Assembly: GCF_016803395.1 (NCBI RefSeq)
Contig: NZ_JAEVHL010000011.1
Coordinates: 1-64,000 of the forward strand
Length of the DNA: 64,000 nt
Reading direction: 5' to 3'
Source: Micromonospora tarensis
GTDB lineage: Bacteria; Actinomycetota; Actinomycetes; Mycobacteriales; Micromonosporaceae
Part shown: positions 1 through 7,979 of the stretch, one piece after another
Layout: each line of letters opens with the position of its first letter
Position numbering within the stretch: the stretch's first letter is position 1
Position numbers and translations under genes: made by a program
The notes under the pieces: model-generated
The model's database searches: none
Seen by the model: only the letters and a program-made list of their open reading frames with translations
Told to the model about the DNA's origin: nothing

Positions 1-714
1 CTGCGGGAACGGCGGCGCGGACTGCGGGTGTGGCGGGGCGGACTGCGGTGCCTGGAACGGCGGGGACGGCTGGGCGTACGGGCTGGAGAACTGCCCCTGC
101 GGGTAGCCGCCCGGCTGGCCGGGAGCAGGCCAGCCGCCCGCCGGCTGACCAGCGGGCTGACCCGGGGCGGGCCAGCCGCCCTGCTGCTGCGGCCAGCCTG
201 GCTGCGGCTGGCCGTAGACGCCCGGCTGGGGCTTGGGCCGCGGCACGTAGTAGTGGGCGCGCCAGACGGTGTAGACCACCCAGGCGGCGATCGCGAAGAT
301 CACCATCCAGGCGAACCGGCTGAGCACACCGAGCAGCGCGTCGAGCACCTCGGCGTCGGCCAGTCGGCCCACCGTCCAGATCAGCATGGTCAGCGTGCCG
401 AACAGCGCGCTCACCGCGTACTCGATGAGAGCCGCCTGCGTGATCAGCTTCGCCTTCGGCAGCACCGGCGAGACGTGCGTCGCCAGCAGCACGGCCAGCA
501 GCGGGAGGACCACCGCCTCCAGCCCGATGAACGCCCAGAAGGCGCCTCCCGCACCGTTGGTGAAGTCGTCCGAGGCCATCCAGCGGAGCAGGCCCACGAA
601 GAGCAACACGGCGTTGGCGCCGAGCAGCGCGAGCGCGGCTAGCTCACGAAGCGGCTTGGTCAGCTGACGGGCCTGCGTCGCGTCGGCGGACGCGGGCTCG
701 GCGGGGCTGGTCAC
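1..714 (-). CDS. Membrane protein with Pro/Gln/Gly-rich tail (3' end outside window)
   Basis: The frame is open from a GTG at 714 to the window edge, about 238 codons, so the C-terminus is missing. After a short polar N-terminus there are four hydrophobic segments, at about residues 26-46, 60-81, 93-117 and 128-148. After these comes a long cytoplasm-like tail made of Gly-Gln-Pro, Gly-Trp-Pro and Gln-Gly-Gly units, the kind of low-complexity tail common on actinobacterial membrane proteins. No catalytic motif is visible. It is transcribed divergently from fbiA. Function is unknown. The call rests on hydrophobicity and codon use only. Confidence 0.75.
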   Translation of the reverse strand, partial: MTSPAEPASADATQARQLTKPLRELAALALLGANAVLLFVGLLRWMASDDFTNGAGGAFWAFIGLEAVVLPLLAVLLATHVSPVLPKAKLITQAALIEYAVSALFGTLTMLIWTVGRLADAEVLDALLGVLSRFAWMVIFAIAAWVVYTVWRAHYYVPRPKPQPGVYGQPQPGWPQQQGGWPAPGQPAGQPAGGWPAPGQPGGYPQGQFSSPYAQPSPPFQAPQSAPPHPQSAPPFPQ

Positions 715-812
715 GAGCTCCCCCTCGGGGCATGAGCGGACAGGGCGCACGTGAGCCTAGTCTCCTGGGCCGCCGACGGATCGGAGGCGTCACGTGCGCG
801 AGGATGGTCGAC

Positions 813-1759
813 ATGCGCATCGTGGTACTGGCCGGCGGCATCGGCGGCGCCCGGTTCCTGCTCGGCGTCCGGGCGTACGCCCGGGAGGTCGGCGCGGAGG
901 TGACCGCCGTGGTCAACGTCGGCGACGACCTGTGGCTGCACGGGTTGAAGATCTGTCCCGATCTGGACAGCGTCATGTACACCCTCGGCGGCGGCGCGAC
1001 CCGGAGCGGGGCTGGGGTCGGGTGGGCGAGAGCTGGACTGTCAAACAGGAGCTGGCCGCGTACGGGGCGCAGCCGACCTGGTTCGGCCTCGGTGACAAGG
1101 ACATTGCCACCCACCTGGTGCGCTCCACCATGCTCACCGGCGGTTACCCGTTGAGCGCGGTCACCGAGGCGTTGTCCAGCCGGTGGCAGCCGGGGGTGCG
1201 TCTGCTGCCGGCCACCGACGACCGGCTGGAGACGCACGCGGTGGTGGAGGACGACCAGGGCCAGCGGGCCATCCACTTCCAGGAGTGGTGGGTGCGGTAC
1301 CGGGCCGAGATCCTGACCCACCGCTTCGTCTTCGTCGGCGCGGAGGCGGCGAAGCCGGCACCCGGTGTGCTGGACGCGATCGGCGCCGCCGACCTGGTGC
1401 TTGTCGCGCCCAGCAATCCGGTGGTGAGTGTGGCACCGGTCCTGGCCGTGCCCGGGCTGCGCGAGGCGGTGGCCGACGGTCCGGCACCGGTGGTGGGCGT
1501 CGCGCCGATCATCGGCGGCGCTCCGGTGCGGGGGATGGCGGACCGCTGCCTCGACGTGCTCGGTGTCGAGTGCAGCGCGGCCGGGGTGGGCCGACTGTAC
1601 GGCGGTCGGGCGGACGGCGGCCTGCTCGACGGCTGGCTGGTGGCCGAGGAGGACGCCGGCACTGTGGTGCCCGACGTGACGGTCCGCGCGGTGCCGCTGT
1701 TGATGACCGACGAGGCGGCGACGGCGGCCATGGTCCGCGCCGCGGTGGAGTTGACGTGA
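813..1759 (+). CDS. fbiA: 2-phospho-L-lactate / phosphoenolpyruvyl transferase, F420 synthesis (one frameshift)
   Basis: FbiA/CofD joins the Fo deazaflavin to a phospholactyl or enolpyruvyl group from the activated guanylyl donor, giving (dehydro-)F420-0. The N-terminus MRIVVLAGGIGGARFL is the family signature, followed by VVNVGDDLWLHGLKICPDLDSVMYTLGGG. At about 997 the frame breaks: the next frame continues with the expected DPERGWGRVGES and runs to the stop. Adding one C (gcgac to gccgac) restores a 315-residue protein of normal size. The start at 813 is preferred over the in-frame ATG at 804 because it gives the canonical N-terminus and has GAGGA nine bases upstream. The stop overlaps fbiB by GTGA. 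The frameshift is probably a sequencing error. Confidence 0.92.
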
Positions 1760-2841
1760 GGCTGGAGATCCTGCCGGTGCTCGGCATCGGCCACGTGACC
1801 GAGGGTGACGACCTGGCCGCGATGATCGCGACCGCCGCGCCGTGGCTGCGCGACGACGACGTGCTGGTGGTGACCAGCAAGATCGTCTCCAAGGCGGAGG
1901 GGCGGCTGGTGGATGTCCCGGCGGACGGGCCCGAGCGGCTGGCCGCCCGGGACGAGGTGCTGGCCGGTGAGACCGCCCGGGTGGTCGCCAGCCGGGGGGC
2001 GACCCGGATCGTGCAGACCCACCACGGCTTCGTGATGGCCGCCGCCGGAATCGACGCGTCGAACGTGGACAAGACCCAACTGGTGCTGCTGCCGGTCGAC
2101 CCGGACGCCTCGGCGCGGGCGCTCCGCGACGCGCTGCGGGAACGCTACGACCTGGACGTGGCCGTCATCGTCAGCGACACGATGGGTCGGCCCTGGCGCA
2201 ACGGGCTCACCGACGTGGCGCTCGGGGTGGCCGGCATGCCGGCCATCCGGGACCACCGGGGCGAGGTGGACCCGTACGGCAACGAGTTGCAGTTGACCCA
2301 GATGGCCGTGGTGGACGAGCTGGCCGGTGCCGGTGAGCTGATCAAGGGCAAGTGCGACCAGGTGCCGGTCGCTGTGGTGCGGGGCTACCTCTCCGCCACG
2401 AGCCAGGACGACGCCGGTGGCGCGCGGACGCTGATCCGCGATGCCGCGCAGGACCTCTTCTCGCTCGGTACCGCCGAGGCCCGCGCCGCCGGGCTGACCG
2501 ACGCCGCCACCCTGGCCGACGGGCCCGGCCCGACGCCGGCCGACCTGACCGCGGTGCGACGGGCGATCGACGCGGTGGCCGAGCTGGTCGCCCCCGGCAC
2601 GGTCTTCACCCTGGTCGACGAGGTGGAGGTACGCGCCGGACTGGTCGCCGAGATGCCCGGGTGGCCGGACGGCGCCGCCCTGCTGCTCGGCTCGGCCCCG
2701 ACGCCCGTCGAGCCGATGGGTCTGGTCCGGTTCGGCGCCGACCTGCACCGACTGCGCATCGCGCTGGCCGCCGAGGGCGTCGGGTCGACCCTGTTGCCAC
2801 CGCCCCCGGGCAGCCCGGCCAGCGCCGCGCTCGCCCTCTGA
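1756..2841 (+). CDS. fbiB: Coenzyme F420-0:L-glutamate ligase with shortened C-terminal region
   Basis: FbiB adds L-glutamate residues to F420-0 using GTP. The first 245 residues or so form the CofE ligase domain, with LPVLGIGHVTEGDD at the start, DDVLVVTSKIVSKAEGR, then SDTMGRPWRNGLTDVALGVAG and DPYGNELQ. The remaining 115 residues (RRAIDAVAELVAPG onward) resemble only the ends of the FMN-binding nitroreductase domain that makes mycobacterial FbiB about 448 residues long. This protein is 361 residues. The GTG start overlaps the fbiA stop, so the two are translationally coupled. The shortened C-terminus may be unable to bind FMN or reduce dehydro-F420-0 (inference). Confidence 0.9.
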   Translation: MRLEILPVLGIGHVTEGDDLAAMIATAAPWLRDDDVLVVTSKIVSKAEGRLVDVPADGPERLAARDEVLAGETARVVASRGATRIVQTHHGFVMAAAGIDASNVDKTQLVLLPVDPDASARALRDALRERYDLDVAVIVSDTMGRPWRNGLTDVALGVAGMPAIRDHRGEVDPYGNELQLTQMAVVDELAGAGELIKGKCDQVPVAVVRGYLSATSQDDAGGARTLIRDAAQDLFSLGTAEARAAGLTDAATLADGPGPTPADLTAVRRAIDAVAELVAPGTVFTLVDEVEVRAGLVAEMPGWPDGAALLLGSAPTPVEPMGLVRFGADLHRLRIALAAEGVGSTLLPPPPGSPASAALAL

Positions 2842-2861
2842 GAGACGGCCGAACGGCCGGG

Positions 2862-3860
2862 TCAGGCGTTTAGCATGGCCCGGCCGAGCGGGGTCAGCGT
2901 GTGCAGCACGCTGTTGCGTTCCCGGTGGCTGACCAGCAGGCCGGCGTTGCGCAGCACGGTGGCGTGCTGGCTCGCCGCCGCTGGTGAGATGTTGAGTTGC
3001 CGGGCGACCTCGCCGGTGGTGCAGCCCTCGTCGCTGGCCTGCAACACCGCCGCCCGGGTACGGCCGAGCAGCGCGGCGAGGGAGTCGCGGGTGACCCCTG
3101 CCGATCCCGCTCCGACGCGGTCCGCCGGCGCCAGCCCGCCCAGCCTGTCGACCGGGTAGACCAGCACCGGCGGCAACGCGGGGTCGAGCAGGGCGACCGG
3201 GGTGGCCGCGCAGAAGAACGACGGCACCAGCAGTAGCCCCCGACCGTCCAGGTGCAGCTCCCGACTGTGCGGGTAGTTGTGGATCTCGAGCACGCCGCTG
3301 TCCCAGCGCATCGCGGGCCGGAGGCTGGCGAGCAGACCCTCGACGCCGCCGTCGAGCAGCGCCCGGGCCCGACGTGCGCGGTCCGCCGCGACCGCGGTCT
3401 GGATCCGGCTCCAGTACGGGCTGATCGCCAGGGACCGGTACTGCTCCATCGACTCGGCGAGGTGGTGCAGGGTGGCCACCTCGCCCCGAGCCAGCGCGGC
3501 CGCCGAGGAGGGCAGCTGGTTCTCGGTGGCCAGCACGCTCAGGTCCCGGCGCAACAGCTCGGTGGGAGTCCGGCGGAGCGCGTCCAGCCCGGCTTCGAAG
3601 CCGTCGACGCTGTCGTAGGGGGTGAGGAAGTCGGGGAAGTACCCGCGCGGCGGGCTCAACGCGAGAAGTAGGCGGAGCTGCTCCGAGGCGGCGTCGTGGC
3701 GCAGCTTCCGGGAGACGTTCCGGCGCCAGTCGGCGGTCAGCGGATCGCGGTCGCGGCCCCGCAGCACGTGCAGGCTGAGGACCAGCTCCCAGACCGGGTC
3801 CGCCGCCGGCGCCACCCGGGTCCGGAGGATGTCCTCCCCAGAAAAGTGGATCTTCAGCAT
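2862..3860 (-). CDS. ArsR-type winged-helix regulator with DUF5937 N-terminal domain
   Basis: This 332-residue protein begins MLKIHFSGEDILRTRVAP, typical of the actinobacterial DUF5937 family. It ends with a winged helix-turn-helix at about residues 250-330: TGEVARQLNISPAAASQHATVLRNAGLL followed by a wing (SHRERNSVLHTLTPLGRAML). A longer upstream reading frame exists, but the ATG at 3860 has GGAGC ten bases ahead and starts at the conserved N-terminus. The N-terminal domain probably senses a ligand, which is unknown. It lies convergent to fbiB with a 20-bp gap, so it is unlikely to be an F420 gene regulator by operon logic alone. Confidence 0.85.
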   Translation of the reverse strand: MLKIHFSGEDILRTRVAPAADPVWELVLSLHVLRGRDRDPLTADWRRNVSRKLRHDAASEQLRLLLALSPPRGYFPDFLTPYDSVDGFEAGLDALRRTPTELLRRDLSVLATENQLPSSAAALARGEVATLHHLAESMEQYRSLAISPYWSRIQTAVAADRARRARALLDGGVEGLLASLRPAMRWDSGVLEIHNYPHSRELHLDGRGLLLVPSFFCAATPVALLDPALPPVLVYPVDRLGGLAPADRVGAGSAGVTRDSLAALLGRTRAAVLQASDEGCTTGEVARQLNISPAAASQHATVLRNAGLLVSHRERNSVLHTLTPLGRAMLNA

Positions 3861-4230
3861 GGAGCGCTCCAGTGTCGCCGGCAGGGGGATGCCAGGTGAC
3901 CGTTCGACTCTACCCGGCCGGCGATAATCTCCATCTTTAAGCCAGGACTGAAAAACCTCGACGCTTCCGGGGCCGGTTCGGCATGCTTCGAATGCCCGAA
4001 CACGGTGCCGACGCGTCCTTGATGCACAGGTGCTGGGCACCGGGGCCGGACAGGCCCCGACGATCGGACGGCACCACGAGGGTCTGCGGCCCTTGCTCCG
4101 CAGAGGTGCCGTCCGGTCATCCCGCACGCGCACCCCGCCTGACTCCCGGCCGGGTGGCCGCCACCGCGAAGTTGCCGAGTCGCCGGGTCACCCAGCCACC
4201 AGACAGGGCACGCGCTCGTAGAGTGTCGGG
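3861..4230. other. Intergenic region, no gene seen
   Basis: About 370 bp separate the divergent regulator and NUDIX genes. It is less GC-rich near 3925-3960 (cataatctccatctttaagc on one strand), where the promoter of the regulator would be expected. No ORF with convincing codon bias or Shine-Dalgarno site is present, and no strong hairpin stands out. Confidence 0.5.
4219..4224 (+). promoter_or_regulatory. Likely -10 box of a leaderless NUDIX transcript
   Basis: TAGAGT lies six bases before the GTG at 4231 and there is no Shine-Dalgarno sequence between them. That spacing puts the transcription start on the start codon, the usual leaderless arrangement in actinomycetes. The -35 is weak. Confidence 0.4.
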
Positions 4231-4848
4231 GTGCCCGACACCGCGATCACCGGACCGACCACCCCTTCGACCGACCCCGAGGCGTACGCCGCGCTGCACG
4301 CCGACGCCACCGCGCTGCTCGAAGGCTGGCAGCCCACCAGCCCGGAGTCGGCCACGGCCCGCGACCGGACCCTCGCTCTGCTCGCCGCCGGCCCGGTCGC
4401 GATGAGTCGGCAGCACCGCCCGGGGCACCTCACCGCCAGCGCGTTGGTGCTCGACGCCACCGGCTCGCGGGTGCTGCTCTGCCTGCACGGCAAGTTCGGG
4501 CGTTGGGTGCAGCTCGGCGGGCACTGCGAGCCGGTCGACCAGACCCTGGTCGCCGCCGCCCTGCGCGAGGCCACCGAGGAGTCCGGCATCGCCGGCCTGC
4601 GGATCGACCCGGTGCCGATCGACGTGGACGTGCACGAGGTGCGGTGTCAGGGCGGCTCCCTGCACCACGACGTACGGTTCGCCGTGCTGGCCCCACCGGC
4701 GGCGGTGGAGCAGGTCAGCGACGAGGCCGAGGCGCTGGGCTGGTTTCCGGCGGACGAGCTGCCCGAACCACTGGCCGGTGGGACCGTGCAGCTGGTCGCA
4801 CCGGCCCTCGCGGCGCTCAGACGTAGCCCTCTTCGCCTCGCTCCTTGA
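4231..4848 (+). CDS. NUDIX hydrolase
   Basis: A 205-residue pyrophosphohydrolase of the NUDIX superfamily, which cleaves nucleoside diphosphates linked to another group. The NUDIX box is at about residues 95-120 (GGHCEPVDQT then REATEESGI): the REATEES metal-binding core is intact while the upstream glutamate position is divergent, as in the GGHCE subgroup. The substrate cannot be told. The GTG start at 4231 is supported by the leaderless -10 box ahead of it. Its last 32 bases overlap the end of convergent manC, so transcription of the two could interfere. Confidence 0.85.
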   Translation: MPDTAITGPTTPSTDPEAYAALHADATALLEGWQPTSPESATARDRTLALLAAGPVAMSRQHRPGHLTASALVLDATGSRVLLCLHGKFGRWVQLGGHCEPVDQTLVAAALREATEESGIAGLRIDPVPIDVDVHEVRCQGGSLHHDVRFAVLAPPAAVEQVSDEAEALGWFPADELPEPLAGGTVQLVAPALAALRRSPLRLAP

Positions 4849-5908
4849 GCTCGTCGACCAGGGTCTTGACGTCCTGGGCCCGGTCGCGCGGACAGACCAG
4901 CACCGCGTCCGGGGTGTCCACCACGATCAGGTCGCGCAACCCGAGAACGGCCACCAGCCGACCTGACTGCGGCACCACCACCAGGTCGCTGCTGTCCCGC
5001 AGCAGCACACCCGGCTTGGCCTCGGTGCCGAGCACGACGTTGCCCGCCTCGTCAGCCGGCAGCACGTCACCCAGGGTGTGGAAGTCGCCGACGTCGTTCC
5101 AGCCGAAGTCGCCCGGCACCGTCGCCACCCGGCCCGCCGTGGCCGCGCCCTCCATCACCGCGTAGTCGACGGAGATCTTCGGCAGGGTCGGCCAGATCGC
5201 GCCCAGAACCTCGTCCTGCTCGGGGGTGCCCCAGGCGGCGGCGATCGCGGTGACGCCGGCGTGCAACGCCGGCTGCTGCCGGGCCAGCTCGGCGAGGAAG
5301 ACGTCCACCCGCCACACGAACATGCTCGCGTTCCACAGGTGCCGGCCCGAACGGACGTACGCCTCGGCGACCTCCGCGCCCGGCTTCTCCTTGAACTCGG
5401 CCACCGGCCGCCACGGCGAATCCGCTGTCTCGTCGCCGGTCTCCAGGTAGCCGTAGCCCGTCTCGGCCCGGGTCGGAGTGATCCCGACGGTCATCAGCAT
5501 GCCCTGCTCGGCCCCGCGAACCGCCTCCTGAACGGTGCGCACCCAGCTGTCCGGGTCGCGGATCAGGTGGTCCGCCGCGAAGCTGCCCATCACCGCGTCC
5601 GGGTCGCGTATCGCGATCACCGCCGCGGCCAACGCGATCGCCGCGCAGGAGTCCCGGGGAGAGGGCTCGACCAGGATGTTCTCCTCCGGCAGACCGGTCA
5701 GCTGCCGAGCCACCGCCGCGACGTGCGCGGCCCCGGTGACCACCAGGGTCCGATCCGGTGTGGTCAACGGCGCGAGCCGTGCCACTGTCGCCTGGAGCAG
5801 CGACGCGCTGGTACCGGTCAGCGGGTGGAGGAACTTGGGGTGGCCAGCGCGGGACAACGGCCACAACCTTGTGCCGCTGCCACCTGCCGGAATGACCGCA
5901 TAAAGCAT
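4817..5908 (-). CDS. manC: Mannose-1-phosphate guanylyltransferase (GDP-mannose pyrophosphorylase)
   Basis: Makes GDP-mannose from mannose-1-phosphate and GTP, the donor for mannolipids and glycans. The N-terminal nucleotide-binding signature is at residues 3-20 (YAVIPAGGSGTRLWPLSR), with HPKFLHPLTG following. Further motifs are FAADHLI, ETGYGYLE, VAEFKEKP and the metal-binding GDFGWNDVGDF. The length is 363 residues, which is typical of the nucleotidyltransferase-only form without an isomerase domain. Start at ATG 5908. It follows the glycosyltransferase gene by 61 bp on the same strand, probably one operon, and that pairing resembles manB next to wbbL in mycobacteria (recalled). Its 3' end overlaps the NUDIX gene. 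Confidence 0.93.
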   Translation of the reverse strand: MLYAVIPAGGSGTRLWPLSRAGHPKFLHPLTGTSASLLQATVARLAPLTTPDRTLVVTGAAHVAAVARQLTGLPEENILVEPSPRDSCAAIALAAAVIAIRDPDAVMGSFAADHLIRDPDSWVRTVQEAVRGAEQGMLMTVGITPTRAETGYGYLETGDETADSPWRPVAEFKEKPGAEVAEAYVRSGRHLWNASMFVWRVDVFLAELARQQPALHAGVTAIAAAWGTPEQDEVLGAIWPTLPKISVDYAVMEGAATAGRVATVPGDFGWNDVGDFHTLGDVLPADEAGNVVLGTEAKPGVLLRDSSDLVVVPQSGRLVAVLGLRDLIVVDTPDAVLVCPRDRAQDVKTLVDELKERGEEGYV

Positions 5909-5969
5909 CCGCACATCATGCCCGACGGACCTGCCCGTAGTGGCACCGGTCACGATCAGCGGCGACGGA

Positions 5970-7115
5970 TCAGGACCGGGCCCGACTCCAGGCCGCGATG
6001 TGCACCTCGGCGCTGGACTCCCAGGTGAACTCCTTGGCCCGGTCGAAGCCCGCCTTCGCCAGTGACAACCGTCGCTGCTCGTCGTCGAGGAGGGCGGCCA
6101 GATCCGTGCCGATCTGCTCCGGGTCCTCCGAGGTGTACGCGACCGCGTCGCCGCCCACCTCGGGCAGCGAGAGCCGAGGCGTGGTCAGCACCGGGGCGGC
6201 GCACGCCATCGCCTCCAGGATCGGCAACCCGAACCCCTCGCCGTAGGACGGATAGGCGGCGACCAGCGCGCCACCGAGGAAACCCGGCAGGTCGCCGTAG
6301 CGCAGGTAGCCGGGGCGCAGCAGACGCAGGTGCGACGGCACCTCGGCCACCGCCCGGTCGATGTCGTCGTCGTGCCCCTGCCCACCGGCGATCACCAGGG
6401 CGGGCGGGTCGACCCGGTCGGCCACCGCACGCGCCCAGCCACGGATCAAATTGGGCACGTTCTTCCGCGGCTCCTTGGCCCCGAGGAAGGCCACGTAGCT
6501 GCTGTCACCCAGCCCCAGGCGGGCGCGTACCCGGGCCTTCTCCTCCTCGGTGGGAGCGTGGAAGGCGGCCTGGTCGACGCCGTGGTAGGCCACGTCGATG
6601 CGGGTCGGGTCGGCGTCGAGCAGCCGGATCAGCTCGTCCCGGGTGGCCTTGCTCGGCACGATCACCCGGTCGGCGCGGCGTAGCGAGGTCTTGATGGCAC
6701 TGCGGAAGAACGTCCGCCGCGACTTGTCGTAATGCTCCGGCTCGGTGAAGAACGTCGCGTCGTGCACGGTGACCGTGACCGGACACCCCGCCCGCAGCGG
6801 GCAGGTGTAGAAGGGCGAGTGCAGCACGTGCGCGCCCACCTGCTGAGCGAGCAGCGGCAGGCCGGTCTGCTCCCACGCGAGCCGGGCCGGACGGTGCGCC
6901 ACCGCGGCCGGCGCGGGGACGATCTCCGCGCCGGGCAGCATCCGGGTGTAACGCTCCAGGTCGGTGCGGAGGCTGACCACTGCCAGCTCCACCCCCGACC
7001 CGCACACCTTGCCGAGGGCACCGAGCAGGCCATCGACGTATCGACCGACGCCACCACGGTCGGCGGGGACACTCGTGGCGTCGATGAGCACGCGGGGCGG
7101 GCGACCGGCGGTCAC
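5970..7115 (-). CDS. Family 4 glycosyltransferase
   Basis: A 381-residue cytoplasmic GT-B glycosyltransferase. The N-terminal acceptor domain has VLIDATSVPADRGGVGRYV, and the C-terminal nucleotide-sugar domain has FLGAKEPRKNVPNLI and the donor-binding stretch PSYGEGFGLPILEAMA with the EX7E-type glutamates. The GTG start at 7115 has GGAG ten bases upstream. It leads the operon with manC, so GDP-mannose is a reasonable donor (inference). By position it could correspond to the rhamnosyltransferase WbbL of mycobacteria, but the sequence shows a GT4 enzyme rather than GT2, so I do not transfer that name. Confidence 0.88.
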   Translation of the reverse strand: MTAGRPPRVLIDATSVPADRGGVGRYVDGLLGALGKVCGSGVELAVVSLRTDLERYTRMLPGAEIVPAPAAVAHRPARLAWEQTGLPLLAQQVGAHVLHSPFYTCPLRAGCPVTVTVHDATFFTEPEHYDKSRRTFFRSAIKTSLRRADRVIVPSKATRDELIRLLDADPTRIDVAYHGVDQAAFHAPTEEEKARVRARLGLGDSSYVAFLGAKEPRKNVPNLIRGWARAVADRVDPPALVIAGGQGHDDDIDRAVAEVPSHLRLLRPGYLRYGDLPGFLGGALVAAYPSYGEGFGLPILEAMACAAPVLTTPRLSLPEVGGDAVAYTSEDPEQIGTDLAALLDDEQRRLSLAKAGFDRAKEFTWESSAEVHIAAWSRARS

Positions 7116-7269
7116 GGGGCGACTCCTTGCACTGGCGGGTCTGTGGGGAACAACACTCCGGGGGTCAAGCCTACGCCGGCACGCGGGGCCGACGCTGACT
7201 GCGACCCGACGGTACGCCGACTTGTCATCGTCATCGAGTACGGCCCGCAGGGGCGTATCGTTCGCGCCG

Positions 7270-7959
7270 ATGGCCGACAACATTGCCCGGGTGTTCGCCG
7301 ACGCGTTCGCGACCGACCCGACCCGACCGCTGCTCACCTGGTACGACGACGCCAGCGGCGACCGTACCGAACTCTCCGGCGCCACCCTGGCGAACTGGGT
7401 GGCGAAGACCGCCAATTTGCTGGTCGACGAGGTGGGTCTCGCGCCGGGCACCCCGGCCGGCGTGCTGTTGCCACCGCACTGGCAGACCGCGGCGGTGCTG
7501 CTGGGTTGCTGGTCGGCCAAGCTGAGTGTGGTCGACACGCCGGGAGACGTGGACGTCCTCTTCGCCGCCGCCGACCAGTTCGACGAGGCGCAGTCCTGGT
7601 CGGCCGACGAGCGGTACGCCCTCGGGTTGGCCCCGCTCGCCGCCCCGCTCCGGCAGGTGCCGCCCGGGTTCGCCGACTACGTGGTCGAGGTACGCCGGCA
7701 CGGTGACCACTTCCGACCGCAGCCCGGTCCGGGCCCCACCGACGCGCACCTGCTCGCCCGCGCCGAGGCCCGCGCCACCGAGCTGGGCATCGAGCCCGGC
7801 GCGCGGATCCTCGTCGACACCGCCCGGTACCCCGACCCGGTGGACTGGCTGCTGGCCCCGCTCACCCGGGCGGCCACCGTCGTGCTCTGCGCCAACCTGG
7901 CCCCGGCCAGCCTCCCCACCCGCCTGAGCACGGAGAAGGTCACCCACCCGCTGCCGTGA
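7270..7959 (+). CDS. TIGR03089 family protein (degenerate AMP-binding fold)
   Basis: A 229-residue protein related to the N-terminal part of acyl-CoA synthetases but lacking the ATP-binding P-loop and the C-terminal lid. Recognisable parts are RPLLTWYDDASGDRTELSGATLANWVAKTANLL near residue 20, which aligns with the start of AMP-forming ligases, and PAGVLLPPHWQTAAVLLGCW. The family is restricted to actinobacteria and has no established role. The ATG at 7270 follows a divergent region shared with the glycosyltransferase. It ends 20 bp from the convergent acetoacetate-CoA ligase, a full-length member of the same superfamily. Confidence 0.82.
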   Translation: MADNIARVFADAFATDPTRPLLTWYDDASGDRTELSGATLANWVAKTANLLVDEVGLAPGTPAGVLLPPHWQTAAVLLGCWSAKLSVVDTPGDVDVLFAAADQFDEAQSWSADERYALGLAPLAAPLRQVPPGFADYVVEVRRHGDHFRPQPGPGPTDAHLLARAEARATELGIEPGARILVDTARYPDPVDWLLAPLTRAATVVLCANLAPASLPTRLSTEKVTHPLP

Positions 7960-7979
7960 CGCAGCCGCACCGGCGACTG

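Noticed and set aside
1183..2841. Single 552-residue protein fusing parts of fbiA and fbiB
   Set aside because: The first part is an alternative-frame shadow of fbiA; the true fbiB start is GTG 1756.
5970..7115. Rhamnosyltransferase WbbL identity for the glycosyltransferase
   Set aside because: Position matches mycobacterial wbbL, but the motifs are of the GT4 GT-B class rather than GT2.
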